This document shows, piece by piece, positions 24,396 to 34,312 of a stretch of 64,000 bases of DNA. Position 1 is the first letter of the stretch. Every line of letters starts with the position of its first letter. The position numbers were made by a program, and so were the translations under genes. Source of the DNA: Rhizophagus clarus (taxonomy: Eukaryota; Glomeromycota; Glomeromycetes; Glomerales; Glomeraceae); the NCBI GenBank assembly GCA_015698045.1, contig BLAL01000254.1, forward strand, positions 248,001 through 312,000, written 5' to 3'. Below the pieces are notes generated by a model, which was not told the origin of the DNA, searched no databases, and saw only the letters and a program-made list of their open reading frames with translations.

Positions 24396-24630
24396 TTTTT
24401 AAAATGCGGATTTCCGTAATTTTACGATATCGTATTTTCTGGCCAATCAAAATTAGGTTGATCCTTGCATGTGATTTAATCATTTAATCATGCACGCGTT
24501 TTTTGTCTTATTTATTTTTGTCTCTTATTTCTTTATTCTTTTGTTCAATATTTTTAATTTTTTTGTCTCTTCTTTCTATTATTTCTTTAATTATATACAA
24601 TATATTTACATATATTTCATAATTTATTGC

Positions 24631-25240
24631 TTTGCAGGTATAGAAATATTTGTTTATTAATACTAATTATTTTCGTTTTTTTTTACCTCTTTGTTACTTT
24701 GTATCGTAATACTAACAATAATATCCATGTTTCCTTTATTCCTTTTTACTTGTACTTTAATACTAACGATACTAACAATACTAACAACATGTTTATTTTT
24801 TCCTTTCTCTTTATTTCTTTATTCTCTTTGCAGGTATAGAAATATTTATTTATTAATACTAATTATTTTAATATTAACGCGTTTTTTTTTACCTCTTTGT
24901 TACTTTGTATCGTAATACTAACAATAATATCCATGTTTCCTTTATTCCTTTTTACTTGTACTTTAATACTAACGATACTAACAATACTAACAACATGTTT
25001 TTTTTTCCTTTCTCTTTATTTCTTTATTCTTTTGTTCAATTACTTTGCAGGTATAGAAATATTTATTTATTAATACTAATTATTTTAATATTAACGCGTT
25101 TTTTTTTACCTCTTTGTTACTTTATGTCGTAATACTAACAATACTATCTACGTTTCCTTTATTCCTTTTTACTTGTACTTTAATACTAACGATAATATCC
25201 ATGTTTCTTTTACTCCTTTTACTGTTTCTTTAACTCTTTT
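24631..25240 (+). repeat. Tandem repeat, period 196-217 bp, resembling repeated 3' splice sites
   Basis: Units begin at TTTGCAGGTATAG at about 24631, 24827 and 25044. Each carries one isolated and a cluster of TACTAAC heptamers (the yeast-type branch-point consensus) followed by a long TC-rich tract and the next TTTGCAG. Same strand as the unknown gene, about 540 bp beyond its stop. It grades into degenerate TACTAACAATACTAAC sequence up to about 25440. Confidence 0.75.
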
Positions 25241-25883
25241 TACCTTAATACTAACAATACTAACAATATTTCTTTTATCTTTATATCTAATACCAACGTT
25301 ACTATAGCTGTTTCTCTTCTTTTTACATCTAATTGTATCGTTTCTCTTTCTTTTTTTACTTTTATATATTCTGTATATAGTAATAAATACTTGTAATTTT
25401 TATAATTTAATTCATATTATATCTAATAAAATATACATTATATAAACTTATAGTACAAAAATGAATTTTGAAACATTACAAAATATTTATGTAAAATTAC
25501 GAATCGTCAAAATATTTTAAAAAGTTGCGAAATATTACGCAATAAAATTACACAATATTACGAACCGTAAAATTACGAAACTTTGCATATCGTAATATTT
25601 CGAAATATTTTAAAAAGTTACAAAATATTACGCTTACGCAAACTTGCGGCGGGTCTGGAAACTTACGAAATATTATGTAAAATTACGAAATATTGCGAAT
25701 GCGTAAAATTACGGAATATTACGAACCGTAAAATTACGAAACTTTGCATATCATAATATTTCGAAATATTTTAAAAAGTTACGAAATATTACTCTTCCGC
25801 AAACTTGCGGCGGGTCTGGAAACTTACGAAATATTACGATGCGTAATCTTGCGCAACTTTTCGCACTATAAAATTTCCTGATG
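25241..25883 (+). repeat. Right subterminal and terminal region of copy C
   Basis: 25241-25440 is AT-rich with degenerate TACTAAC motifs. 25455-25860 is dense in CGTAATATT, TTTCGAAATATT and a repeated CAAACTTGCGGCGGGTCTGG segment (two copies). It ends GCACTATAAAATTTCCTGATG at 25883, the inverted partner of 16187. No gene seen. Confidence 0.65.
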
Positions 25884-27073
25884 AAAGTAATAATAATTAG
25901 TCAAAAAGAATAATTCCATTACACTAAATTTCCCTAGATCTTCCCCCTTGATATATTCCAACCAAAGTAGAAGCAACTATGCTAACATAATAACGGATGA
26001 CACGCCCACTATAAAAATCGACATCCCATCCTGCCAAGGCTGTTAGTATGTAGCACCGTTAGACGACCCACCAAACTCAACCCAAGATTAAACTGAGGCA
26101 ATCCATGATCCGTTGAGTTAGTAAACCAATCAGGTATAAGGACACGTGAGAGCACGTGAAGGGTCGAAGGAGATGAAAAGGTGAAGGGCACACAGACTGT
26201 GTATTCAGGCGAAGTGAAAGGCCAAGAGAAAGGGTTCATGAGATAAAGATAAAGGCACACGAACAAAAAGAAAAAGAAAAGAAAAGAAAAATCTATAAAA
26301 GAAAAATCTATAAAAAGAAAAAAGAAAAGAAAATGAAATTCTAAAAATAGAATATGAAGAATAGTAGAAGGTAAGAATACGTATTCGAAAAAGAATAATC
26401 TAATTCGGATCGTGCCCAAGTAGCGCGTACAAACGCGTAGGATAGAGGTTAAAAATTTCTTTGTCGCGTAGTAAAAGGAGACAAAGAAAAAGGAGATGAA
26501 GATGATTAGTTGTCGTAAAAGGAAATTTTTTCTGCGGTGTTTCCGGTGTTTTTTCGGCGGAAAAACCTTGAGCCTGGGGAGGTGCATGACGATTGGATCA
26601 ATCGTCACAGAATCTGCAGGAGCAACCTCGTGTAGATTACTCGATATATCTGGGTCACGTGTCCACATCGATAGACGCAGTTCATCAGTAAGAATTTGCC
26701 GACGAAAATCGGCAAGAGAAAAAGAGCCGTCCAAAATCATACGAGAAAGAGTGGCAATATTAGTAACGAGTTGAGCGTGTGAGGCAGGCTCAGAAACAGT
26801 CAAAAGGTCAGTAACGAGCTTTGAGAGCAGCTTGCGGCATTTTTTGAGGTCGTTTCGCAACTTGTTGGCTGAGGCATGGTTATGACTAACCAAAGCTGTT
26901 AAAGAGTCAAGGCTTTCAGACGTAGGAGGTTCCATAACGTTAGTAGAGGCCCTAACTAAGCCCTGAGACAAGCTTAGCTAGGCAAAAAACCTGAGAAATA
27001 TAAGTAAAAATGATAAAAGTGTCTCTGAAGAAAATGGACAGAGTGATCAGCGGAAAGAGTTTGGGATCGGCCA
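25884..27073 (-). mobile_element. LINE-derived element, internally deleted, 5' end at the palindrome
   Basis: On the minus strand it begins next to GAATTTAAATTC (27074) and ends against CATCAGG of copy C (25884). Its last about 170 bp resemble the 3' end of the LINE at 8943-11364: the same GRMGCRFL-stop and a near-identical following stretch with GGGGGAAGATCTAGGGAAAT. Between the 5' part and this end, all reverse transcriptase and RNase H coding is missing. The coding tails differ enough that it belongs to a related rather than the same LINE family. Confidence 0.65.
26009..26971 (-). pseudogene. LINE-derived reading frame: ORF1-like N-terminus joined to ORF2 C-terminal end
   Basis: Open for 320 codons. 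Residues 1-150 look like a real protein (MSQGLVRASTNVMEPP; helical DLKKCRKLLSKLVTDLL; basic PPKKHRKHRRKNF). Residues 155-245 are a Phe/Leu/Ile-rich translation of a T-rich tract and are probably non-coding. Residues 260-320 resemble the LINE ORF2 end, with LTVLHTNSLGRMGCRFL against LTVLLNNSFCRMGCRFL in the other LINE. Most likely a deletion derivative mobilised in trans. No recognised domain in the N-terminal part. Confidence 0.5.
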
Positions 27074-27123
27074 GAATTTAAATTCAAATTAACCAATCCA
27101 TTTAATTGAATCAGAATAAATAG

Positions 27124-27503
27124 AATATTTCGAACGAGGGTTTCTGGGCAACAGTGCAGCCAAAAGTGGAGGAACCTCGTCAGGGATTACCATGTAAGTA
27201 AATAAATAAAATTACATTCATATAAATTAAATGTATTTATCGAATATTCAACTGATTTTGATATTTAGAACTATGTCCTTTATCGTAATGGTAACCCTGA
27301 GCGGCGGCTGTGGACGCGTACCGGCCAAAGATATTATCGCGAATTTAGAACGAGATTTTGGGAGAGGCCGGGTAATTATACTATAATAAAATTTATAATT
27401 AATATTTACGTTCATGTTTTAAATTTGATAAATTTGATCAATTTTAGTCACGCGTAATGATCGTAGGAGAAGGAAAAACTTACCTACGTATCGTAGAAGA
27501 TAA
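27124..27503 (+). pseudogene. Myb/SANT-like gene, exons 2-4 only (copy B)
   Basis: Exons 27124-27193, 27269-27371, 27448-27503. Frames are still open, with G-to-A changes (GNPG to GNPE; TRDD to TRND; RRRRR to RRRRK). Exon 1 is replaced by LINE-derived sequence upstream of the palindrome. Confidence 0.75.
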
Positions 27504-27898
27504 TTATTTTTATTTTTTTATTATTTATTAAGTGAGTAGCTAGGCCCAGTCCGTACCAAATATCGGCTGGAGACTCACGTTTTTTTTGGGCTGTGACTGA
27601 TACTGACGTCCACGCCGTACAGCCTGGGTACTATTTTATAAAATAGTAGCGAACAAGTATCAAATGTGTATTTTTTATTAAGTTATAATAAAAATTAGAA
27701 TTTACTTTAATTTTAACATAAAAATTGTAAATAATAAAAAATTCGTAAATAAAAATAAATTTGTTTTCCCAAACTTAAAAAAAAAGGTGTTTATATAAAA
27801 GAAAAGGTGTTTATATTATTTTTGATTATTCAATAGTATCACATGCCCCTTGTATACGTTCTACTGCATACGCAGCTTTAACGATCGAATAGTAATAT

Positions 27899-28352
27899 TA
27901 AATTTTCGAAATATTTTAACTGTAATATTACGCAGGTTTACAGTCTCGTAAATTTTTGAAATATTTTAACCGTAATATTACGCAGGTTTACAATCTCATA
28001 AATTTTCGAAATATTTTAACCGTAATATTACGCAGGTTTACAGTCTCGTAAATTTTTGAAATATTTTAACCGTAATATTACGCAGGTTTACAGTCTCGTA
28101 AATTTTTGAAATATTTTAACTGTAATATTACGCAGGTTTACAGTCTCGTAAATTTTCAAAATATTTTAACCGTAATATTACGCAGGTTTACAGTCTCGTA
28201 AATTTTTGAAATATTTTAACCGTAATATTACGCAGGTTTACAGTCTTGTAAATTTTTGAAATATTTTAACTGTAATATTACGCAGGTTTACAGTCTCGTA
28301 AATTTTTGAAATATTTTAACCGTAATATTACGCAGGTTTACAGTTTCGTAAA
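27899..28352 (+). repeat. 50-bp tandem array, decayed (copy B)
   Basis: Same unit as in copies A and C, but TTTTCGAAAT often reads TTTTTGAAAT, AACCGTAATATT often AACTGTAATATT, and CAGTCTCG once CAGTCTTG. Nearly every change is C to T at a former CpG. Confidence 0.85.
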
Positions 28353-28745
28353 TTTGCAGAATATTTTGACCGTAATATTGCGTAAATCTTACGATATTGA
28401 AAACTTGCGTAATATTTTGACCGTAATATCACATAAATCTTACGAAATTGTAAACTTATGTAATATTTCAAAATTTTTTGAAATATTATGCCATAAACTT
28501 TCGTAAACTTACAAAATCGTAAACTTACGCAATTTTTCGCCCTATAAAATTTCCTGATGCTGTTGTGTTCGAACTTCATATATGTTTGTGTATTTTGATT
28601 ATCCTTATTGGGAAAAATGCATATTAGATGAAACTGAATTTTCGTGTATTATCCATTTGGCGCATATATATATTTCAGTCAGTATATCTGCAGTAAAATA
28701 ATAAAATTCATTCATAAAAATTGAGAATTTAATTTTGATTAACAA

Positions 28746-31700
28746 ATGTTGCGAAATAGAGCACGAAGGGATACTGTTACATTACCTTTTCGTATTCAAA
28801 ATAATTTTAAAAGGCAACCACCACAAGATATAATAATAGCACCACCAAATGATGATAATGGTAGTGACGGTGAAATAAATTTCGATGATGGTAATGAACA
28901 ACGAAATAATTGTCATGATGTTGATATGCAATTAGAAAATGAAGAATATGATGATTATGAGGATGCAGGAAATGATAATGTTTATGCAACATCGTCAGAA
29001 AATGATGATAATTATACAGCATCTTCAGAAAATGAAGAATATGATGATTATAATAGTGATACAGGAACAACATCTCTAGAAAGTGAAGAGTCAGAAAGTG
29101 ATACAACATCATCTTCAGATAGCGGACAAAATAATCGTGCTAATCCCTCATCGGAAGAAAAAATATTCATTGATAAAGCACTAGATGAAAGCAATTTACC
29201 AAATTTTAATGGTAATTTTGCACCATACTTCCAAGATTTTACTACTGCTGCTTTATTTTGTTGGATTCATAAACATGATATCTCAACAAAAGCATACGAA
29301 GATCTTGTTGATATTATTATGAGTCAAGAATTCGATAGGAACCATATCGTGAGAAACATCTGAAGATTTCGAACATGGAGGCAACATCTTCCTCTTCTCC
29401 CAATATCTGCAAAATCCGTCCCAATTTCATCAAAAAAAACACCATCAACTTCTAAAAACTCAAAGATATCATATCAACTTTCAATAAATGATATCATTTG
29501 GTATGTCCTTAATAATCCATCATTAGTCAATAACATGTATTTTGGTCTTGGTATTGATTCAGAAACAAAATCTGAATACTGGCATGGAACTTTGTGGGTA
29601 GAATCGCCTCTTTTCGGCCAAGAACAATTAACAATATCACAAGGTAAAGATCATATTTGTTGTTGTTTATTTTTCTTTGTGATTTTGTAATATAATATAA
29701 TTTTATTGTTTTTTTTTAATAAATATCTAATAGAGACATATAAATGTGGGAATTTTGTTTATTATTATGATAATAACAATAATGAACAACTGCAACTTGG
29801 CAGATTAAGGACAATATTAATAAATGAAGTTGATAAACAATATCGGTTAAGAATCCAAAAAGTTCTTTATTATAATGATTTACCTGGAACTTTTAAAGGG
29901 GCACTAAGACAAAATCGTTCTCTTACTGGCGAAGTTTGGTTACAAGACCTATCAGTTCAAACAATAGGAATATCACAAATTTCTAAAAAAGCTAATATAA
30001 TGATGATATTTCAGTATAATCAAATTCCCGAAGAAACATTATTATATATCACTGAAATAATTTATAAACACGATCATCAATGGCGCATTCGTAGTGTAGA
30101 TTTTTCATATAAACACCCTGCCGACTATATCATAACAAGGCCACCACCATCTCCTTCCATGAAAGTCTATAAGCTATTTTTGGATCTTTATTACGATGAT
30201 TTCGGCACATACCGAAATGTTTATCATTCATTAGGAGGGGTTTATATACAATTTGGAAACATGCCGAGTCATCAAAGAAAGTTGCTCAAAAATCACTTTG
30301 TTCTTGGATTCGTCCCATTCGGTGGTGATTTTAATGAGTTTGTAAAACCATTTATTTCCGAAATGAAGGAACTTGAAAAGGGAAAAGTAATGAATATACA
30401 AGGTTTGGGTAATTGCAAGTATAGGAGTTGTAACAGCTGATTTACCCCAAGGCAATGACTTGGCTGGTGTACTGCGACAAAATGCTAATAAAGGGTGTAG
30501 AAGTTGCACTATAAGTAAAGATTCATTCACTGATTTTACTCAAGATATGGCTTTAACTTCTCGATATCATCATTTGACGGATTCTGAATTTTCTTTAATA
30601 TCTGCTGAAACGGTTATTGCTCAAAAAAAATGACTTAGTAGGGAATATGGATTGAAATTACGGCCTAGTATTTTAGATGAACTTAAAAGAGAAAGACATC
30701 TACAAATACCACAAAATATTTATCATGTTACTGCAGGAAAGATCGGGCGTCTACTCAAATTAACTTGTGAATTATTTTCACAAGAAGGAGAAAATGATTT
30801 CATCAAAACCTGGAAAGACTTTGAGAAACCAAAGACATAGTCACGTATACCAAATTCCATTAGCCACCGGGAAAGTTTTATGATGTCTGATTACCTCTGG
30901 ATTGCTATGATAATGTCTTTTATACTAAATCAGTTTTTAAAAATAACTAGTTTGAAGAATAATGAAGCGAAAAATATTCAACAGCGAACTGGCGCATCAC
31001 GTATTAATTTAGTAAAAAATGCTGTAATTACTTGTTGGGTTCATATAGCAAAAACAATGAGTATGGTCTTTAAAAGCAAGTTTACGAATAATTCTTATGA
31101 AGAATTACAACAAAATCTTAAAGAAGAAATGAATATTCTCCCAAAGGTATAAATAATAGATGATTACTTAGTACAAATTTGAATAAATTATTTACTGTAC
31201 TAATAATAATAAATGATCTTTAGGTTTTCTCTGAATTTGTCAATTTGCCAAATTTGCATGTTAGTATCCATTTACTAATGCATGTAAAAACTTATAGTAC
31301 TCTTATAAATACTCAATGCGGTATTAAAGAGATGGTGCATCAGATTTTTAAAGCAATGGTACCACGGACAAATCGAAAGAATATTGAATTAGATTTATTA
31401 AAATGATATACCACACTTTTTGCAATTCGTCATCTAATAGATAGTGGTATAGATCAAAGGTTATCACGACGTTATGACGGTTTTACTTCTATGACATCAA
31501 ATTTTAGGCATATATTAACCAATTGGTATATTACCGAAGACAAAGGAACATCAAACGAACATGATGAACAAGATGATGGTTTGTATTGTAATTTATTATT
31601 TACTAAGCGATGATACTATTTTTTTTCTAAAAATGTTATTTATTTGATTAATTTTATATATATTGTAATTTTATTATAGTAGTAACTTCTCCGGTAAACT

Positions 31701-32224
31701 TTATTATAAATATTACCTTAAAAAAGGAAGTATCCCGACAAGATCGTGAAAATGTTATGTTGAACTTGCCACATTTCAATTCTGAGTTACTCCTTTCATT
31801 TGAAGATATTGGATTTAAGTTAGCTCTTGTATATTCTCAAATGAGTTGGTATAAATTGGCAACATATACAATAGAAGAAACTACTAGTGGTATCTTCTCC
31901 AAAATCCATCTTCATATTGGTGACTTCGTGACAATACAAGAAGAAAATCATGATGAATGTTATGCAATTATAAAAGGAATCTTCAAATATAAAGCCAACA
32001 ATAATAAATTTTATGCATTTATTATTCTTGATTGGTTTGAAGAAATTAAGAGAGTTCATCATGTATTGAAATGTCCCCTTTATCGTATTTAGGCAACCGA
32101 TGATACATGTTGGAGAAGAATATTCCCAATATCAGTAGTTGACCATGTGCAAAAGGTTCACTTTGTTTATGATGCAACGAATGAATGCTGGATAAAAAAT
32201 AATTTTTTTTTTACTGCTATATAA
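28746..32224 (+). pseudogene. Second KDZ-like transposase relic with C-terminal BAH-like domain
   Basis: Starts MLRNRARRDTV and runs through a long acidic region (residues 30-130). An in-frame TGA at 29361 is followed by RFRTWRQHLPLLPIS in the same frame. A GT-AG intron spans about 29644-29733. Core segments: VYIQFGNMPSHQRKLLKNHF (the LGNIP-equivalent), then after a frameshift at about 30410 TADLPQGNDLAGV with CRSC, YHVTAGKIGRLLK, and CGIKEMVHQIFK. Further stops: TGA 30631, TAG 30838, TGA 31404. The C-terminus (about 31880-32150) has HIGDFVTIQEENHDECYAII and FYAFIILDWF, which resembles a BAH domain. Family placement rests on the layout of these segments. Non-functional. Confidence 0.7.
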
Positions 32225-32879
32225 CTTTATAATTAGGACTTCTATTATATGAAGAACTTATTGGTGTTATATTTATATTTGTAATTAGGATGAAATTATT
32301 GGTGGTAGTAATTGTTATTTAAAATCAATGCATTTAGCGATTTTTCATATCGTGATGACATCATGATGATCTCGATCTGATCAACCAATAAAAACCTTTA
32401 TTTTTTGTTTTTTGTTTTACTGATAAAAACCATCACACTCCTCTCTTTTCTGTTAGATACTCCTTTTACGTAAAAACGTTAGTATTTATTTATGAAATTT
32501 TGATACCTTTGAAATAAAGTTTTTTTTGAGATTTAACTACTGTTTTTTTCACAATGGTATTTGAAATAAAATAAATATACTAGCAAGTACGGTATTATTA
32601 ACTACATTTACTTTTTTTCAGTATTTTGATGAGTTGGAGGTATAAAACAAAACTCGAATGTTAGTTTTTAACTTATAGGAAGTTTCCTTACGTTTCTTAT
32701 TATTTTTTTAGGTACTTTTTTTAGGTCCAACATTTCTTTTATTAATTCTTTTTAGGATATTGATTAGGAGTACTGGGTACTGGAAATTAAAAATGATAAG
32801 TTTTCGCGAAACTGCCATTTTCCTTATTATTTTTTTTTTTTTTTTCATTATGTCTAATGACTTGTTGAACAATTGCTAG
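32225..32879. other. AT-rich spacer
   Basis: No gene or organised repeat recognised; poly-T runs near 32830 and a short inverted cluster CATCATGATGATC near 32360. Confidence 0.5.
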
Positions 32880-33205
32880 CTAGATGTCGAGATAATAAAT
32901 TATCCTTCGATTATCGTAAAATTGTTAGTAGACCATGGCATGTTTACAATAAATGAAAACAAATCTTATCCAACTCTGACACGGGTGATCGATTACTTAG
33001 GGTTTCAAATCTATTCAAAGGCAATGACACTCAAATTGCCAATACACAAAATAAAGAGCTTAGTGAGAGAATGTCAGAAATCGAAACAACTCAAAATTCT
33101 CTCGTATGAAAACTTGCCTCGTTAATAGGAAAGATTGCGAATGCGATTTTTTACATTTCGCGACTAAAACAGAGAGGTTTGAAGTAGAAGGATGGAATGG
33201 CTTAG
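32880..33205 (+). pseudogene. Reverse transcriptase/RNase H fragment, probably DIRS-like
   Basis: From about 32880 one frame reads VEIINYPSIIVKLLVDHG, then NENKSYPTLTRVIDYLGFQI and MTLKLPIHKIKSL. This is the palm-end/thumb pattern of a reverse transcriptase (LGF-x-I, LP-x2-K). After a stop and a frameshift near 33122 it continues IGKIANAIFYISRLKQRG, resembling the start of the DIRS-type RNase H region. An alternative frame (LHFATKTERFEVEGWNG onward to a GTAAGT at about 33281) is also open, so the last part is uncertain. Too short for family assignment. Confidence 0.5.
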
Positions 33206-33774
33206 AAACCATCATAGATTTATGTGTTAAAACGGCTTTCTTATACGCACTTGTGTCCGCAACTGTTGCATCTTGTTTTCAGTAAGTATGATATTATTAT
33301 TAATCATGTATTTCTTAAAAGCTGAATGGTATTATTAAATAAGTGTAACTGCTTCGTTTACAGAAGAAATATTTCGATGTCACTGAGTAAATATTCTGGA
33401 GATGAAGTCGCTTAGAGAGGTGTGGAACAAACTGAATAGTATTATTGGTGAATTATGTTGTTTTATTTTGTAGAATATTAATGTACTTAATAAGTTTCTG
33501 GAAATAAAGTTCAAACAAACTAGTAACTTCACTAATGATGTTCTGCTAAATTGTAATTATTTATTTAATACTAGTAATTAAATTAATATCTATCAGGTAT
33601 GTAATAAGTAAAATTTTGATTATTAATAATTAAATTGATAAAATCATAATACCAAGCCGATAACATTTAAATATCGTTAAGATATAATTGTTCAGTTTTC
33701 TACTAGTTAGTATACTATATCTTAATGACATTGATATGGGAACATATTGGCCTCATGTCAATCTTTTAATGATA
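33206..33774. other. AT-rich spacer with no supported gene
   Basis: Low-complexity sequence with some ATATCGTTAA-type motifs from about 33650 that foreshadow the tandem repeat. No coding signal recognised. Confidence 0.4.
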
Positions 33775-33960
33775 ACTGTGACGATATCGTACCGGCTTCA
33801 TAGCAATCTTTAAATGATAAAATGCTGGCACAGTTATAATGTAATTAATACTGCGACGATATCGTACTGGCTTCATAACGATCTTTAAATGATAACATGC
33901 TGGCACAGTTATAATGTAATTAATACTGCGACGATATCGTGTTGGTAACAAAACGATGCT
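33775..33960. repeat. 75-bp tandem repeat carrying ACGATATCGT palindrome
   Basis: The palindrome recurs at 33781, 33856 and 33931, exactly 75 bp apart, followed by CTGGCTTCATAACGATCTTTAAATGATAA-like sequence (two near-identical units plus a partial). Flanks 33650-34110 are also rich in ATCGT motifs. Confidence 0.85.
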
Positions 33961-34099
33961 ATCTTAGTGTCAATAAGATATTGTTTTGTTATTGTTTACT
34001 GTATCGTCACAGTATTATTATGTTATCGTTAAGAGAGTCGTAAATATATCAATACGTTATCATTTTAGAATATCGTCATGAAATCGTCAAGATCTCATA

Positions 34100-34297
34100 A
34101 TGATGTCGTTAAAATATTGTTTTAGATTTGAATATTTCAGTAAAGTTCGTAAAGGTGAGTTTGTTGTATTTGATCTCACTAGGCCGGAAGATAATCTCCT
34201 TGCAATCCGTCTAAAGTTTGACACTCCCCTAAACCTGCAAAAAGAGATAATGGTGAGGCAGAAGCGTAAAGAAAAAAGCACCTCAACTAATGAATAG
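34100..34297 (+). CDS. Hypothetical 65-aa frame upstream of integrase
   Basis: Lys/Arg- and Phe-rich frame (FVVFDLTRPEDNLLAIRLKF, ending KRKEKSTSTNE) that stops 16 bp before the integrase ATG. The composition is more protein-like than neighbouring spacer frames, but no family is recognised. It could be the N-terminal fragment of the integrase-bearing element or part of another gene. Confidence 0.3.
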   Translation: MMSLKYCFRFEYFSKVRKGEFVVFDLTRPEDNLLAIRLKFDTPLNLQKEIMVRQKRKEKSTSTNE

Positions 34298-34312
34298 AAT
34301 CTGACTTAATAA

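Larger units (their letters stand above)
16187..25883 (-). mobile_element. Copy C: complete-looking 9.7-kb composite KDZ-type transposon
   Basis: Left end CATCAGGAAATTTTATAG at 16187 and right end its reverse complement at 25883; over the first 42 positions the two ends match at 38. Both ends continue into CGTAATATT/TTTCGAAA-rich subterminal sequence. Between them are the 50-bp array (16394-16846), Myb/SANT gene (17244-17867, minus), KDZ transposase (18555-21540, minus), unknown coiled-coil gene (22690-24089, plus) and the TACTAAC repeat block (24631-25240). All three genes have open spliced frames. No target-site duplication is visible. The left flank is truncated copy B and the right flank is LINE sequence. 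Confidence 0.75.
27074..28559 (+). mobile_element. Copy B of the transposon, second half (array side)
   Basis: Collinear with 7456-8942 (offset about 19617). Starts at the palindrome GAATTTAAATTC (27074-27085) and ends CTATAAAATTTCCTGATG at 28559. Contains Myb/SANT exons 2-4 and a decayed 50-bp array. Exon 1 and the transposase, absent here, are exactly what 11365-16186 holds. Confidence 0.75.

Noticed and set aside
1..25135. Palindrome as a pure assembly duplication
   Set aside because: Arms carry distinct indels and an open versus broken transposase, and a third copy shares lesions with only one arm; still to be confirmed by long reads.
16187..25883. Helitron interpretation of the CATCAGG-bounded element
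   Set aside because: Ends are inverted repeats, there is no TC...CTRR pattern and no Rep/helicase gene; a KDZ transposase is present instead.
28807..29112. His/Tyr-rich minus frame
   Set aside because: Antisense of the acidic Asp/Glu-rich N-terminus of the KDZ-like relic.
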